The notes: generated by a model not told the origin, from the sequence alone. A DNA stretch of 64,000 nucleotides from Idiomarina zobellii (GCF_900100855.1 NZ_FNCB01000005.1:1-64000); one strand, 5' to 3'; shown: positions 23,787 through 35,136, counted from the first letter of the stretch. Numbers and translations are program-made.

Positions 23787-26237
23787 TTGAAGTGGTTTAA
23801 AAGGCTACTCTACACAATGTTAATTTGTGTGGTTCTTGGTGGTGCAACAGTTGGTGGACTTTATTTATACGTCAAACCCGAACTGCCTAGTGTCGAAACG
23901 CTACGCGATGTTCGTTGGCAGACCCCAATGCAGGTATTTACGGCCGACGGGAAGCTGATCTCGCAATTTGGTGAAAAACGCCGTATTCCGATTAAGCTCG
24001 AAGATGTACCTCAGCCACTTATTGATGCCTTCCTGGCGACCGAAGACAGTCGTTTTTACGAACACTTTGGTGTTGACCCTATTGGCGTTATGCGGGCGTT
24101 TAGCGTGCTCATAACAACCGGTGAAGTGCAGCAAGGGGCCAGTACCATTACTATGCAGCTGGCGCGCAACTTCTTTTTGACGTTTGAACGCGCGCTCATG
24201 CGTAAAATTAAAGAGTCCTTTATTGCTGTGCATATTGAACAGCAACTGAGTAAAGACGAAATTCTGGAGCTTTACTTAAATAAAATCACCTTCGGTCATC
24301 GAGCTCACGGTATTGGTGCAGCAGCCCAGGTTTATTACGGTAAAGAGCTGCATGAGTTAACGCTGGCACAAATGGCGACGCTGGCAGGTCTGCCGAAAGC
24401 GCCCTCTAACCTAAACCCAATTTCTAATCCACAGGCATCAAAAGAACGCCGCAGAGTTGTGCTGCTGCGTATGCTGGATGAAAACAAAATTACTCGCACG
24501 CAATTTGATGAAGCGGCCAATGCACCGGTGACAGCGCGTCGACATGGTGCCGAAGTTACCGTGAGTGCTCCTTACCTGGCAGAAATGGTGCGTCAGGAAA
24601 TGGTCGACCGTTTTGGTGAAGAAGAGGCTTATACTGGCGGTTACAACGTTTACACAACGGTAAAAAGTGATGTTCAGTTAGCCGCTCGTCAAGCCGTGTG
24701 GGATAACCTGCATAGCTACGACGAACGTCACGGTTATCGCGGACCTATCAGTATTCTCTGGTCTGAAGAAGAAGGCCAGGAAGCGTTACCTCAAGAAGAA
24801 ATAGAGCAGTATTTAGAGCAGCTGAAACGCATTGGCGATGTAACACCTGCTGTTGTTACTGGCGTTGAGGAGCAGACGGCAACTGTGATGGTCAAAGGCG
24901 CTGGTGCTGTTACTTTGCCCTGGGAGTCGATGCACTGGGCGCGCGAATACCTTAATGAAGAGCGTCAGGGCGAGCCACCGGAAACCGCATCCGATATTAT
25001 GCAGCCGGGACATGTTATTTGGTTGCGTACTGTTAATGAACAGTGGCGTTTAGCGCAAATACCCGAGCCGAGTTCAGCAATTGCGTCGCTAAGACCAGAC
25101 GATGGCGCCGTGGCTGCCGTTGTTGGTGGGTACAGTTTTACTCTGAGCCAATACAACAGGGCTCTGCAGGCCGAGCGTCAGGTGGGCTCGAACATTAAGC
25201 CTCTGATTTACTCAGCGGCCTTTGATAAAGGTTTGACGTTAGCGACTTTGGTTAACGATGCGCCCATCAACCAATGGAATCCGGGCTCAGGCATTGCATG
25301 GCGTCCGAAGAACTCTCCAGAGGTTTATGAAGGGCCTATTCGTCTGAGAAAGGGTCTGGCGAAGTCTAAAAACGTGGTATCTGTGCGCTTAATTCGTGAG
25401 GTCGGTGTTGAGAAAGTTGCCGATCATATTGCTAAGTTTGGTTTAAACAGAGACAACATCCCTGAGAATGAGTCGCTGTCACTGGGCTCGTTATCGATGA
25501 CCCCAATGGAAGTAGCGCGTGCCTATGCGGTGTTTGCAAATGGCGGTTTTTTGGTTGAGCCGTACTTCATTTCAAAAATTGAAGATATGGATGCGAATAC
25601 TGTGTATGAAGCTGATCCGGTGCGGGCGTGTTACGACTGCGAAAAACCGGCACCGCAAATTATCAGCGAGCAAAATGCCTTCTTGGTTGAGCAGGCGATG
25701 AACTCTGCTGTTTGGGGCGGCGGCAGCTGGCCAAATGGCACCGGCTGGAACGGTACGTCCTGGCGCATTCAGCGCTCGAAGCCTATTACTCAGGAAGTGG
25801 GTCGTAACATTGCCGGTAAAACCGGTACCACCAATGACGTGCGAGACACTTGGTTCTCGGGCTTCACCTCGGGCTTGGCGACGACAACCTGGGTTGGCTT
25901 TGATGACGTTTCAAGAAAGCTGGGACGCACCAGTAAGCACCCTGAAGTTGACTCTAGCCAACAAGCGATAACAGGCGGTGAAGCCGGCGCAAAAACAGCT
26001 TTACCGGGCTGGATACTCTTTATGGAAAAAGCGATTCCTGAATACCCGGCGCGAGAGTTCAGCATACCGCCGGGCGTGGTGAATGTTCGTATCGATTTAG
26101 AAACGGGCAAACTGTCGCGTAAAAACGACTATACCTCACGGTTTGAGTACTTTATTAAAGGTACAGAGCCTACGGAGTACGTTCGCGGCGACAGTAACAA
26201 CGATGATATTTTCGAAGATGAAGGCGGGTTGTTTTAA
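23787..26237 (+). CDS. mrcA: Penicillin-binding protein 1A
   Basis: An 816-residue class A PBP with an N-terminal membrane anchor. The glycosyltransferase domain has EDSRFYEHFGVDPIG, QGASTITMQLARNFFL and KDEILELYLNKITFG. An OB/ODP-like insert (about 320-430) follows, then a transpeptidase domain with the SxxK serine in QVGSNIKPLIY, SKN in KGLAKSKNVVS, and KTG in AGKTGTTNDVRDTWFSGF. It polymerises and cross-links peptidoglycan on the outer face of the inner membrane. Divergent from pilM, as in E. coli. A GGCGGG/CCCGCC hairpin spans its stop codon. Confidence 0.96.
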   Translation: MKWFKRLLYTMLICVVLGGATVGGLYLYVKPELPSVETLRDVRWQTPMQVFTADGKLISQFGEKRRIPIKLEDVPQPLIDAFLATEDSRFYEHFGVDPIGVMRAFSVLITTGEVQQGASTITMQLARNFFLTFERALMRKIKESFIAVHIEQQLSKDEILELYLNKITFGHRAHGIGAAAQVYYGKELHELTLAQMATLAGLPKAPSNLNPISNPQASKERRRVVLLRMLDENKITRTQFDEAANAPVTARRHGAEVTVSAPYLAEMVRQEMVDRFGEEEAYTGGYNVYTTVKSDVQLAARQAVWDNLHSYDERHGYRGPISILWSEEEGQEALPQEEIEQYLEQLKRIGDVTPAVVTGVEEQTATVMVKGAGAVTLPWESMHWAREYLNEERQGEPPETASDIMQPGHVIWLRTVNEQWRLAQIPEPSSAIASLRPDDGAVAAVVGGYSFTLSQYNRALQAERQVGSNIKPLIYSAAFDKGLTLATLVNDAPINQWNPGSGIAWRPKNSPEVYEGPIRLRKGLAKSKNVVSVRLIREVGVEKVADHIAKFGLNRDNIPENESLSLGSLSMTPMEVARAYAVFANGGFLVEPYFISKIEDMDANTVYEADPVRACYDCEKPAPQIISEQNAFLVEQAMNSAVWGGGSWPNGTGWNGTSWRIQRSKPITQEVGRNIAGKTGTTNDVRDTWFSGFTSGLATTTWVGFDDVSRKLGRTSKHPEVDSSQQAITGGEAGAKTALPGWILFMEKAIPEYPAREFSIPPGVVNVRIDLETGKLSRKNDYTSRFEYFIKGTEPTEYVRGDSNNDDIFEDEGGLF

Positions 26238-26259
26238 CGCCCGCCTATTGAACCGAAAA

Positions 26260-28701
26260 TTAATGACCGACAGACAGCTTCCCAAGTAGCTGGTTAAGGT
26301 CTGACTGCACCCCGCCGGCTGTGACGTGCTTGCCGGCTCCCGGGCCGCTAATTACTAATGGCATTTCCGAATACCAGTCTGTATAAATCACGAAGATATT
26401 CTCGCCTGGAATAAGGTTCGCCAGCATATCGCCCTCAGGTATGTATTCAATACCAATGCTTGCCGTGACTTTATTGTCCTGGCTCACCGAAAAGCTGGCC
26501 AGTAAGCGGGGGACTTTTGCGTCTTTCGCTGCTTCTTCCAGCATTTGGTTCATAGGTTCATCCATGTCCGTTACTTTATCCATAAACTCAGCCGCAGAAA
26601 TGTCCCGCAAATGCTCTGGCACCAACGACTGAACCTGTATGTCCTGCCAGTCGAGTTTTAAGCCAATTTCGCGGGCGAGAATAAGCAGTTTTCGGACTAA
26701 GTCCTGACAGGAGAGATCCTCGCGTGGATCCGGCTCTGTGTAACCCCGGGTCTTGGCTTCTTTGACTAAGTCACTAAAGTTGACGCCTTTGGTGAAGTTT
26801 TCGAACAACCAGGACATTGTGCCGGAGAATATGCCCGAAATACTGCGAATTTCATCGCCTGAGTTACGCAGGTCGTTAATAGCATAGTTAAGCGGAAGCC
26901 CGGCGCCAACCGTGGTGTTATAAAGCCACTCGCGTTTGTACTCGTGTTGAATGGTGCGTATTTCGCGGTACAAAGCTTCGTCGGCCGAGCCTGCGCGCTT
27001 GTTGGCGCTAATAATGTGCATGCCGTTGGCAAACAAGCTTGGGTACAGTTGCGCTATCTGTTTGGCATCGGTTAAATCAATAACGACAAGTTCGTCATAA
27101 GGCGCGTTAGGTAGCTCTCTTAGCAGTTCGGTTAACACATAAGGGCGTGCCAAACGGTCAAAGTCGCTGGCCCACTCACCTAAGTCGACCCCGTTGTAAT
27201 CCAGCCAAAGCTGGCGTGAGTTAGCAATGCCAATAACCCGTACGTCCATGACTTGGTTAATGCGGTCACGCTGTTGACGGAACAACTCGAGCCAGGCACT
27301 GCCAATATTGCCGCGACCAATCACTAAAACACCCAAACTGCGGCGATAGTTAAAGAGCTGGCTGTGCAGGCGGTTAAGCAGTCGGCTGTCGAGTGATTGC
27401 TCTAAAATAGCAACGGCAGAATCACCTTTTTCGCTTAGTACGAAGCGACGTACTTTTTGCTCAGACAGTTGCAGTTTGAAGGTCGAAAACTGATCGGTTT
27501 CCTGAATACGATTGCCCACAATAGCCAGCATTGAGTAGCCGCGAATTTGTGTAATGGCATCGTTGGCATCGACCTTGTCGAGCCACTCGTTAAGGTAGTC
27601 AGCATGGTTTTGATGAAAGACTAAATACTGGATGTGGTTTTCCGGCTCTACCCAGCTGACTAGTGGCGTTAAGTCCAGCTCGTCGAGTTTTTTAACTAGC
27701 GCTTTGTCGTGCAGCTGCACTTTAAACAGCAACACTTCAGAAAGCGACGTGAACACTTTGCCGCGAGGCTCGGTGTCGTGGAACTGCCCAATGCGGGTTT
27801 TCTGGTTTTCCACTTTCAAACTGGAACGAACGGAAATGACCATGCGGTTACGGTCGACCGGCTGAAAGGTTCTGGGGTGCAGAACCGGACTGCCCAGGCG
27901 TGCTAATTCTTCCGCTTCTGTCCAGTCGAGCGTAGGCAAGCTGACAACACGTTCAACTTTACGCGGGTCTGCGGAATAAACCCCGGCGACGTCTTTCCAA
28001 ATAGTCACTTGTTTTACGTCAAGCAGGCTGCCAACCAAAGTCGCTGAATAGTCACTGCCGTTACGACCTAGCGTTAGGCTTTCGCCATTTAAACCGCGTG
28101 CGATAAAGCCAGTGACAATAAAACGAGTACCTGAATGCGGTGCGACACGTTTGAGCAAATTCTCGCGTGATTTTTCGACCTGAATAACGGGTTCAGGGGC
28201 ATCGGCGGCCAATAAGAAGTCACGGGCATCGATGTAGTCGGCACGTGTACCTTGCTTTTGCAGTAAAGCCGCCAGTAAGCGGGCAGACCAGAGCTCACCG
28301 TAAGATAAAAGCTCTGCGTTGTGCGTTATTATTTCTTCGCCGGCCAGCCATTGACGCCAACGAGCAAAGTCCTTGCGTGACTGCTCAAGCAAACGTTCAG
28401 CCAAATCACCGCTTAATAACTCTGTAATAAGCCCCTGCTGAAACTGCTCGAGTTGGTCGAGTAAAATAGACGCCGTGTCGCCTGGATTGTCTTTGGCGTT
28501 AATAATGGCAAGTATGCGGTTGGTGGTGTCGCCAGCCGCCGAAACCACAACGAGATCACTGGCGCCGGCGTATTCTGTTACAATACGCGCAACGCGGCGG
28601 TAACAGAATGCATCTGCTAAGCTGCTGCCGCCAAATTTATGTACTTGCACGCTGTCAGCCACGTTTTGTTTTTCTGCGTCAGTGATCGGTACGTCTGTCA
28701 T
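26260..28701 (-). CDS. metL: Bifunctional aspartokinase/homoserine dehydrogenase (MetL type)
   Basis: An 813-residue two-enzyme protein for the first and third steps of the aspartate pathway. The aspartokinase part starts VHKFGGSSLADAFCYRRVARIV and includes TLGRNGSDYSATLVGSLL and the weakly conserved regulatory region. The homoserine dehydrogenase part starts VLVIGRGNIGSAWLELF and has GAGLPLNYAINDLRNSGDEI and GTMSWLFENF. It is assigned MetL rather than ThrA from the adjacent metJ and Met boxes. Expression should be repressed by MetJ-SAM. Cytoplasmic. Confidence 0.93.
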   Translation of the reverse strand: MTDVPITDAEKQNVADSVQVHKFGGSSLADAFCYRRVARIVTEYAGASDLVVVSAAGDTTNRILAIINAKDNPGDTASILLDQLEQFQQGLITELLSGDLAERLLEQSRKDFARWRQWLAGEEIITHNAELLSYGELWSARLLAALLQKQGTRADYIDARDFLLAADAPEPVIQVEKSRENLLKRVAPHSGTRFIVTGFIARGLNGESLTLGRNGSDYSATLVGSLLDVKQVTIWKDVAGVYSADPRKVERVVSLPTLDWTEAEELARLGSPVLHPRTFQPVDRNRMVISVRSSLKVENQKTRIGQFHDTEPRGKVFTSLSEVLLFKVQLHDKALVKKLDELDLTPLVSWVEPENHIQYLVFHQNHADYLNEWLDKVDANDAITQIRGYSMLAIVGNRIQETDQFSTFKLQLSEQKVRRFVLSEKGDSAVAILEQSLDSRLLNRLHSQLFNYRRSLGVLVIGRGNIGSAWLELFRQQRDRINQVMDVRVIGIANSRQLWLDYNGVDLGEWASDFDRLARPYVLTELLRELPNAPYDELVVIDLTDAKQIAQLYPSLFANGMHIISANKRAGSADEALYREIRTIQHEYKREWLYNTTVGAGLPLNYAINDLRNSGDEIRSISGIFSGTMSWLFENFTKGVNFSDLVKEAKTRGYTEPDPREDLSCQDLVRKLLILAREIGLKLDWQDIQVQSLVPEHLRDISAAEFMDKVTDMDEPMNQMLEEAAKDAKVPRLLASFSVSQDNKVTASIGIEYIPEGDMLANLIPGENIFVIYTDWYSEMPLVISGPGAGKHVTAGGVQSDLNQLLGKLSVGH

Positions 28702-28795
28702 CCCATTTTCCTTAATAACTCTGCGTCTACTGTGGCTTTGGAAAGCGCTATTTCCTTAAGGCTAAAATATTGTGACGCAAATGTCAGCAATTTTT

Positions 28796-28811
28796 AGCCA
28801 TCTAGACGGAT
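28796..28811. promoter_or_regulatory. Tandem Met boxes (MetJ operator)
   Basis: AGCCATCT followed directly by AGACGGAT: each 8-mer matches the Met-box consensus AGACGTCT at six of eight positions. MetJ binds tandem 8-bp boxes cooperatively. The site lies in the 187-base divergent gap between metL and metJ, so it could serve both. Confidence 0.7.
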
Positions 28812-28888
28812 AAAAATTGACGGGGCGGCTCAGTTGGGTACAATTCAATATAACTTATGTGGTTTTGTTATAACGCAGGGCAAAAATA

Positions 28889-29212
28889 ATGAAGTGGAAC
28901 GGTGAATACATCTACCCATACGCTGAACATGGTCGTAAGAGCCAACAGGTAAAAAAAGTAACGGTGTCTATTCCGACCCGCGTACTGAAAGTTCTTACGG
29001 ATGAGCGAACTCGCCGTCAGGTTAACAATTTGCGCCATGCTACCAACAGCGAACTACTGTGTGAGGCCTTTTTACATGCTTTTACGGGGCAGCCGTTACC
29101 CACTGACGACGATTTGAAAAAGACGAACCCTGAGAAAATACCAAAAGCGGTGCGAGATGAGCTGGAAAAACGTGGTTTGCCCATCCCCACCGATGACGAA
29201 TTGGACGATTAA
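28889..29212 (+). CDS. metJ: Methionine repressor
   Basis: A 107-residue ribbon-helix-helix repressor that uses S-adenosylmethionine as corepressor. The DNA-contact strand [51 protein letters not shown] is nearly invariant among MetJ proteins. Divergent from metL, with Met boxes between them. Its 3' end overlaps the converging malic enzyme gene by four bases. Confidence 0.96.
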   Translation: MKWNGEYIYPYAEHGRKSQQVKKVTVSIPTRVLKVLTDERTRRQVNNLRHATNSELLCEAFLHAFTGQPLPTDDDLKKTNPEKIPKAVRDELEKRGLPIPTDDELDD

Positions 29213-30453
29213 TCCATCATATAATTGTCCGGCATATCGATTTTGGCGACGCCGGACTTCACTGCGGCCTCCGCAACTGCGCGGGCGACACGTTGACACA
29301 AACGCGGATCAATAGGCTTAGGGATAATGTAATCTCTGCCGAAGGTGAGCGACTTTTCACCCGCACCTTTTAGGACTGACTCAGGTACCTCTTCTTTGGC
29401 GAGTTGGCGAATGGCTTCTACCGCCGCTACTTTCATTTCGTCATTAATAGCCGTTGCTCGTACGTCTAACGCCCCACGGAACATGAACGGAAAGCAAAGC
29501 ACGTTATTCACCTGGTTTGGGTAGTCAGAGCGGCCTGTCCCCATAATAAGGTCATCCCGCGCAGCCATTGCTACTTCAGGTTTAATTTCCGGGTCAGGGT
29601 TAGAGCAGGCAAATATCACCGGGTTTGGTGCCATGAGTTTTAACTCTTCCGGGCTTAATAAGTCGGGACCCGACACGCCAACGAAAATATCTGCACCGTC
29701 GATAACGTCTTTTAATGTGCGTTTGTCGGTGTTGTTTGCAAATAATTGCTTGTACTCATTTAAGTCGTCGCGACGTGTATGAATAACGCCTTTTGAGTCG
29801 AGCATATAAATGTGCTCGCGCTGAGCGCCGCATTTAATCAGCAGCTCCATACAAGCAATAGCGGCAGCGCCGGCACCTAAACAAACAATGCGTGAGTCAG
29901 CCAGTTTTTTACCCTGAATTTCCAGTGCGTTGAGCATACCGGCAGCGGTAACAATGGCGGTACCGTGCTGATCATCGTGAAAAACCGGGACATTACAGCG
30001 TTCAATAAGCGCTTGTTCAATTTCGAAGCACTCGGGCGCTTTAATATCTTCTAAGTTAATGCCACCGAAGGTGTCGGCAATGTTAGCGACCGTATTGATA
30101 AAGTCCTGTGTGGTGCGGTGACTCACCTCAATGTCTATTGAGTCCAGCCCGGCGAAGCGCTTGAACAACAGCGCTTTACCTTCCATAACCGGCTTAGAGG
30201 CTAACGGACCTAAGTTACCTAAACCAAGAATAGCGGTGCCGTTGGAAATAACCGCGACCATATTGCCTTTTGCGGTGTAACGATAGGCATTGTCCGGGTC
30301 TTGTGCTATTTCTCGCACGGGCTCGGCAACACCTGGGCTGTATGCCAATGCTAAGTCTTTACTGGTTTCAGCGGGGGTGGTGAGCTCAACCGATATTTTT
30401 CCGGGGGTTGGGTATTCGTGGTAGTCCAGTGCCTGTTGGCGAAAGTCAGTCAT
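29209..30453 (-). CDS. Malic enzyme, short single-domain form
   Basis: A 414-residue malate dehydrogenase (oxaloacetate-decarboxylating) that makes pyruvate, CO2 and NAD(P)H. Catalytic and metal regions [10 protein letters not shown]-type ([15 protein letters not shown]), [31 protein letters not shown] and the nucleotide fold [20 protein letters not shown] are clear. It lacks the C-terminal phosphotransacetylase-like half of MaeB. Cofactor preference is not certain from sequence. Confidence 0.93.
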   Translation of the reverse strand: MTDFRQQALDYHEYPTPGKISVELTTPAETSKDLALAYSPGVAEPVREIAQDPDNAYRYTAKGNMVAVISNGTAILGLGNLGPLASKPVMEGKALLFKRFAGLDSIDIEVSHRTTQDFINTVANIADTFGGINLEDIKAPECFEIEQALIERCNVPVFHDDQHGTAIVTAAGMLNALEIQGKKLADSRIVCLGAGAAAIACMELLIKCGAQREHIYMLDSKGVIHTRRDDLNEYKQLFANNTDKRTLKDVIDGADIFVGVSGPDLLSPEELKLMAPNPVIFACSNPDPEIKPEVAMAARDDLIMGTGRSDYPNQVNNVLCFPFMFRGALDVRATAINDEMKVAAVEAIRQLAKEEVPESVLKGAGEKSLTFGRDYIIPKPIDPRLCQRVARAVAEAAVKSGVAKIDMPDNYMMD

Positions 30454-30624
30454 GAGATGCGTTGCCCAATTTGCGTTACTGAGAATAATGACAGTCTATC
30501 GCTTCTCAGTGAAGAAACAAATCATACCTCCCGTAAGTTAGCTGGCAGTAAACTTTTAGGGTGGTTAAAAGTACACCGGTTAACTTTTCTTTAACAATGG
30601 GCTTTTCAGCGGTATGGGTAATAA

Positions 30625-30648
30625 AAAAGGCGCTGTTTAGCGCCTTTT
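30625..30648. terminator. Bidirectional terminator after rpmE
   Basis: AAAAGGCGC-TGTTTA-GCGCCTTTT: a perfect 9-bp stem flanked by A and T tracts, usable on either strand. It lies 48 bases past the rpmE stop. Confidence 0.85.
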
Positions 30649-30695
30649 CTAATAAATCTACTCTAAAGTAGCGTTTTCTATAGCTTTTCTTAGGC

Positions 30696-30908
30696 TTATT
30701 TCTTGCCCAGAGCGCCAAAACGCTTCTTAAATTTGTCGACACGACCACCAGTGTCCATTACACGTTGCTTACCAGTGTAGAATGGGTGGCACTCTGAACA
30801 TACGTCAACCAGCAAGTCTTCGGTGCGGGTAGAACGAGTTTCAAATTTATTGCCGCAAGAGCAAGTTACGTTAATTGCTTCGTACTTAGGATGAATACCT
30901 TGTTTCAT
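30696..30908 (-). CDS. rpmE: Ribosomal protein L31, zinc form
   Basis: A 70-residue large-subunit protein. The zinc ligands C16, C18, C37 and C40 ([20 protein letters not shown]) are present, so this is the zinc-binding paralogue rather than the zinc-free YkgM type. Divergent from priA, as in E. coli. Confidence 0.97.
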   Translation of the reverse strand: MKQGIHPKYEAINVTCSCGNKFETRSTRTEDLLVDVCSECHPFYTGKQRVMDTGGRVDKFKKRFGALGKK

Positions 30909-31075
30909 GGGGTTACCTCAGTTATGGGCCGCATCGCCATTCGATCCAAAGCCGAACACCATGCGCAAAAAAACATCAATGATTTAAGAGCCGCGCATTT
31001 TATGCGATCAACGGCTTGTGATCAAGCATAATCTATTGCCTTGTATTATCGGTGTCCGCGTTTCAAAATAGAGCC

Positions 31076-33286
31076 ATGACGCAAGCCAATACCAGTGGTG
31101 AGCGGCGCTATAAAATTGCGTTGCCACTGCCTCTTAGACAAACTTATGACTACCTGTGCAACAGCCCTGAGCCATTGCCGCAGGGCGTAAGAGTGCGCGT
31201 ACCTTTCGGGCAACGTCAGCTGGTTGGCTACGTTGTCAGTGAAGCAAATGATCCTGCGCCTGAATTTGAGCTGAAATACATAAAAAACGTGCTCGACTCT
31301 AAGCGGTTATGGCCAGACGATGTTTGGCAGCTCGTTAACTGGGCGGCCGATTACTACCATCACTCGTTGGGTGATGCGGCGGCAAACAGTTTGCCGGTGC
31401 TGTTGCGAAAAGGCGATGCACCCGAGTATTTAACCGAAACCTTCTACGCGTTAACCGACTTGGGGCTGGCACAGTCCATTAACGACTTGAAAGGGGCAAC
31501 ACGACAACAGCAGGTGTTGGCCGCTCTGAAGCACCAACCGCTGCGGCGCAGTGACTTAAGTGATATTGGCGTAAGCTCGGCGGTGCTCAGAACGTTGCAG
31601 GACAAAGGTTGGATAACCGTTCAGGAACGGGCACCGAAGAAGCCGAAAGACTGGCGCAGTCAGCAGACGGTATTGCGTGAGGAAGGTCACTCGCTGAATA
31701 CCGAGCAGGCTGTGGCGGTATCGACCATTAACCAGCAGCGCAAGCATAGTACGTTGTTGCTGGAGGGGGTTACCGGCAGTGGTAAAACAGAAGTGTATTT
31801 ACAAGCCATGCAACCGGTGCTGGAACGTGGTGAGCAAGTGTTGGTATTGGTGCCGGAAATTGGCCTGACACCGCAGACCCTGCAGCGCTTTAAAGAGCGC
31901 TTCGATGTGCCTGTGGTGATGCTGCACTCTGCCATGAGTGACCGCGAGCGCTTAAATACCTGGCTGGATGCAAAGCATGGCCATGCTGCCATTGTTATTG
32001 GCACCCGTTCGGCGGTGTTTACCCCCTGCCAAAAGCTCGGCCTTATTGTTGTGGATGAAGAACATGACTTGTCTTACAAACAGCAGGACGGCTTTCGGTA
32101 TCATGCGCGGGACTTAGCCACGAAGCGTGCGGCGCTTTTAGACATACCACTGGTATTGGGCAGTGCGACAGCCTCTTTAGAAACGTTAAATAACGCGGTG
32201 AGTAAACGTTTCCACTGGCTTAAGTTGGGTCAGCGAGCCGGCGGCGCGGAAATGGTCAAGCACGAGCTTATTGACTTGAAACAGCAACCGGTAAAAGCCG
32301 GTATTTCAAAAGCGTTGCAGGAGCAAATTCAAACCGAAATTGAGCGCGGCAACCAGGTGTTACTGTTTCTAAACCGCCGTGGCTTTGCGCCTGCTTTGAT
32401 GTGTCATGAGTGTGGCTGGCTGGCGCAATGCCACCGTTGTGACGCTTATTACACCGTGCATAAGACTCACCAGCAATTGCAGTGTCACCATTGTGGTAGC
32501 CAGCAACGAATACCGCGACAATGCGGTTCGTGTGGTTCGCCGCAGCTTATTTCGCACGGGGTTGGCACCGAGCAGCTGGAACACACATTAAAAGACTTGT
32601 TCCCGGGGCGTGGTGTGCTGCGTATTGACCGAGACTCAACACGTCGCAAAGGTCAGCTGGACGAATACCTGCAAAAAGCGACTAATAACGAGTACCCGCT
32701 GTTGGTTGGCACGCAAATGCTGGCAAAAGGGCACCATTTCCCTAATGTCACTCTGGTCGCTTTGCTGGATGTCGACGGCGCGCTTTACAGTGCGGACTTT
32801 CGGGCTGCGGAACGTCTGGGGCAGCTGTATACCCAGGTCGCCGGGCGTGCCGGGCGAGAGCATAAAGCGGGTAAAGTGGTATTGCAGACCCATCACCCTG
32901 AACATGAGCTCATTCAGGACTTGCTCAACAACGGGTATTCGCACTTTGCGTTAACCGCCCTTGCTGAACGTCAGCAAAGTGAGTTACCGCCATTTTCATA
33001 TTTGGCACTGTTTCGGGCAGAAGCAACCGACCGCGACGCGGTCATACAGGCAATGACTCAAATTCAGCAGTTAATGCCCGACGTAGAAGGGGCTTTTTTA
33101 TTAGGCCCAATGCCGGCACTAATGGAACGTAAAGCCGGTCGTTACCGGTATCAATTGCTGTTACATTGTCCTTCAAGGAAGCTGCGATTCCAGCTTATTG
33201 AGCACTTGCTGCCGCAAATTAACGCCTTGCCGTTATTGAAAAAAGTACGTTGGTCGCTGGATATCGACCCACAAGACTTTAGCTGA
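31076..33286 (+). CDS. priA: Primosomal replication restart helicase
   Basis: A superfamily 2 3'-5' helicase of 736 residues from ATG 31076 (744 from GTG 31052) that reloads the replisome at stalled forks. It has a 3'-end-binding N-terminus (YKIALPLPLRQTYDYL), Walker A LLLEGVTGSGKTEVYL, the DEEH box IVVDEEHDLSYKQ, and the zinc cluster CHECGWLAQCHRCDAYY...CHHCGSQQRIPRQCGSCGSPQL with eight cysteines. ATG 31076 is chosen because homology begins just after it. Upstream is rpmE on the other strand. Confidence 0.95.
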   Translation: MTQANTSGERRYKIALPLPLRQTYDYLCNSPEPLPQGVRVRVPFGQRQLVGYVVSEANDPAPEFELKYIKNVLDSKRLWPDDVWQLVNWAADYYHHSLGDAAANSLPVLLRKGDAPEYLTETFYALTDLGLAQSINDLKGATRQQQVLAALKHQPLRRSDLSDIGVSSAVLRTLQDKGWITVQERAPKKPKDWRSQQTVLREEGHSLNTEQAVAVSTINQQRKHSTLLLEGVTGSGKTEVYLQAMQPVLERGEQVLVLVPEIGLTPQTLQRFKERFDVPVVMLHSAMSDRERLNTWLDAKHGHAAIVIGTRSAVFTPCQKLGLIVVDEEHDLSYKQQDGFRYHARDLATKRAALLDIPLVLGSATASLETLNNAVSKRFHWLKLGQRAGGAEMVKHELIDLKQQPVKAGISKALQEQIQTEIERGNQVLLFLNRRGFAPALMCHECGWLAQCHRCDAYYTVHKTHQQLQCHHCGSQQRIPRQCGSCGSPQLISHGVGTEQLEHTLKDLFPGRGVLRIDRDSTRRKGQLDEYLQKATNNEYPLLVGTQMLAKGHHFPNVTLVALLDVDGALYSADFRAAERLGQLYTQVAGRAGREHKAGKVVLQTHHPEHELIQDLLNNGYSHFALTALAERQQSELPPFSYLALFRAEATDRDAVIQAMTQIQQLMPDVEGAFLLGPMPALMERKAGRYRYQLLLHCPSRKLRFQLIEHLLPQINALPLLKKVRWSLDIDPQDFS

Positions 33287-33290
33287 TTAA

Positions 33291-33309
33291 CGCTTAAGCG
33301 GTTTTTTTT
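33291..33309 (+). terminator. Intrinsic terminator of priA
   Basis: The palindrome CGCTTAAGCG begins 4 bases after the priA stop and is followed by G and eight T residues. The stem is short, but placement and T tract are typical. Confidence 0.65.
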
Positions 33310-33393
33310 ATCGGGCGTAGCGATTAAACTATACGCTTTGAATTTGAGCGTCTTGAATTTCCTCTTCGATTTTTCATACAGGTAGTCGCATTA

Positions 33394-35136
33394 ATGAAAG
33401 AACAACTTGAACAGTTACTGGCCGAAGCGATTGGTCAACTTAAAGCACAGGGCACTTTGCCTGATGATCTCCCAGTAAACATTAAGTTGGACCGTCCCCG
33501 AGACAAATCGCACGGTGATTTTGCGACGAACCTCGCACTGATGTTAGCGAAGCCTGCTAAGTCAAACCCGCGTCAGTTAGCAGAAGCCATTATTGAGGCA
33601 ATTCCAGAAAATACGTTGCTGGCAAAAACTGATATTGCCGGGCCGGGTTTTATTAATTTCACTATCTCTCAGGACCAGTTGAAAGATCAGCTGAGCGCTA
33701 TGTTCAGTAGTGACCGCCTGAACGTCGATGTTGCGGATAACAGCGAAACCATCGTTATTGACTACTCGTCACCAAACCTGGCGAAAGAGATGCACGTCGG
33801 TCACTTGCGCTCGGCTATTATTGGTGACGCGGTGTCTCGCGTGAGTGAATTTTTAGGTCACAAAGTCATTCGGCAGAATCATGTGGGCGACTGGGGCACA
33901 CAGTTTGGTATGTTGTTGGCGTACATGGAAGCGCTGGACAATCAGTCGGCTGAGTACGAACTGAGCAACCTGGAAACTTTCTACAAAGCGGCGAAACAGC
34001 GCTTTGACGAAAGCGAAGAATTTGCCGACCGCGCACGTCAATTGGTGGTAAAGCTGCAGTCTGGCGACGAATATTGTTTGAAGCTTTGGAATCAGTTTAT
34101 TGATGTGTCACTGAGCCATTGTCAGGACGTTTACGACCGTTTAGGTGTTAAGTTAACGCGCGACGACGTGATGGCAGAAAGTGCCTACAACGATAAGCTG
34201 CCGGGCGTTATTGAGCATCTGCGTGAAAAAGGACTGTTGAAGGAAGACCAGGGCGCACAGTGTGTTTTCCTAGACGAGTTTAAAGGCAAAGAAGACGAGC
34301 CTCTGCCAATTATTGTTCAGAAAAAAGGCGGCGGTTACTTGTACGCAACTACTGACTTAGCAGCTATTGAATATCGCCAAAAAGTCTTAGGTGGTGACCA
34401 CCTCATGTACTTTGTCGATGCGCGTCAGTCATTGCACTTTGACCAGATTTTTACACTGGCTCGCAAAGCCGGTTTTGTCGAAGGCGATATTAAACTGGAC
34501 CATTACGGTTTCGGTACGGTTATGGGCAAAGACGGTAAGCCATACAAGAGTCGAGACGGTGGTGTGACTAAGCTGGCCGACTTGCTGGACGAAGCGGAGC
34601 GCCGCGCACTGGAGCTGCTGCAACAAAAAACAACGGACCTAACCGAAGACGAGCAAAAACGTGTTGCTGAAGTGGTTGGCATTAGCTCGGTGAAATACGC
34701 CGACTTATCGAAAAACCGCACCAGCGACTACATTTTCGACTGGGATCACATGCTGACATTCGAAGGTAATACGGCCCCGTATTTGTTGTACGCCTTTACC
34801 CGTGTGAACAGTATTTTTTACCGTCTGGGTGAGACCGGCTTTGATGAAAGCGCCGACTTCATTTTAGACGACGAGCGTGAACTTGCGCTGGCAAACCAAC
34901 TGGTTCGTTTCAACGAGGTGTTGGTTCAGGTGCAGAATAAAGCCATGCCGCACTTTTTATGCGGTTATTTGTTTGATTTGGCGGGGCGTTTCTCGAGCTT
35001 CTACGAAGCCTGCCCAATTTTGAATCAGGAAGACGAAGCACTGCGCAATAGTCGTTTAAAGCTGGCAAGGTTAACGGCCAATGTCTTGAAACAGGGCTTA
35101 GATTTACTGGGTATTCCAACGCTGGAGAAAATGTAG
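33394..35136 (+). CDS. argS: Arginyl-tRNA synthetase
   Basis: A 580-residue class Ia synthetase. It has the N-terminal additional domain, the HIGH-type motif as HVGH in [21 protein letters not shown], the [18 protein letters not shown] region that replaces KMSKS in many ArgRS, and the C-terminal anticodon-binding domain. Directly followed, after one stop codon, by ftsN. Confidence 0.96.
   Translation: MKEQLEQLLAEAIGQLKAQGTLPDDLPVNIKLDRPRDKSHGDFATNLALMLAKPAKSNPRQLAEAIIEAIPENTLLAKTDIAGPGFINFTISQDQLKDQLSAMFSSDRLNVDVADNSETIVIDYSSPNLAKEMHVGHLRSAIIGDAVSRVSEFLGHKVIRQNHVGDWGTQFGMLLAYMEALDNQSAEYELSNLETFYKAAKQRFDESEEFADRARQLVVKLQSGDEYCLKLWNQFIDVSLSHCQDVYDRLGVKLTRDDVMAESAYNDKLPGVIEHLREKGLLKEDQGAQCVFLDEFKGKEDEPLPIIVQKKGGGYLYATTDLAAIEYRQKVLGGDHLMYFVDARQSLHFDQIFTLARKAGFVEGDIKLDHYGFGTVMGKDGKPYKSRDGGVTKLADLLDEAERRALELLQQKTTDLTEDEQKRVAEVVGISSVKYADLSKNRTSDYIFDWDHMLTFEGNTAPYLLYAFTRVNSIFYRLGETGFDESADFILDDERELALANQLVRFNEVLVQVQNKAMPHFLCGYLFDLAGRFSSFYEACPILNQEDEALRNSRLKLARLTANVLKQGLDLLGIPTLEKM

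Noticed and set aside
30506-30748. 80-residue minus-strand frame across the rpmE end
   Set aside because: It spans the strong terminator at 30625 and overlaps rpmE in another frame; a shadow.
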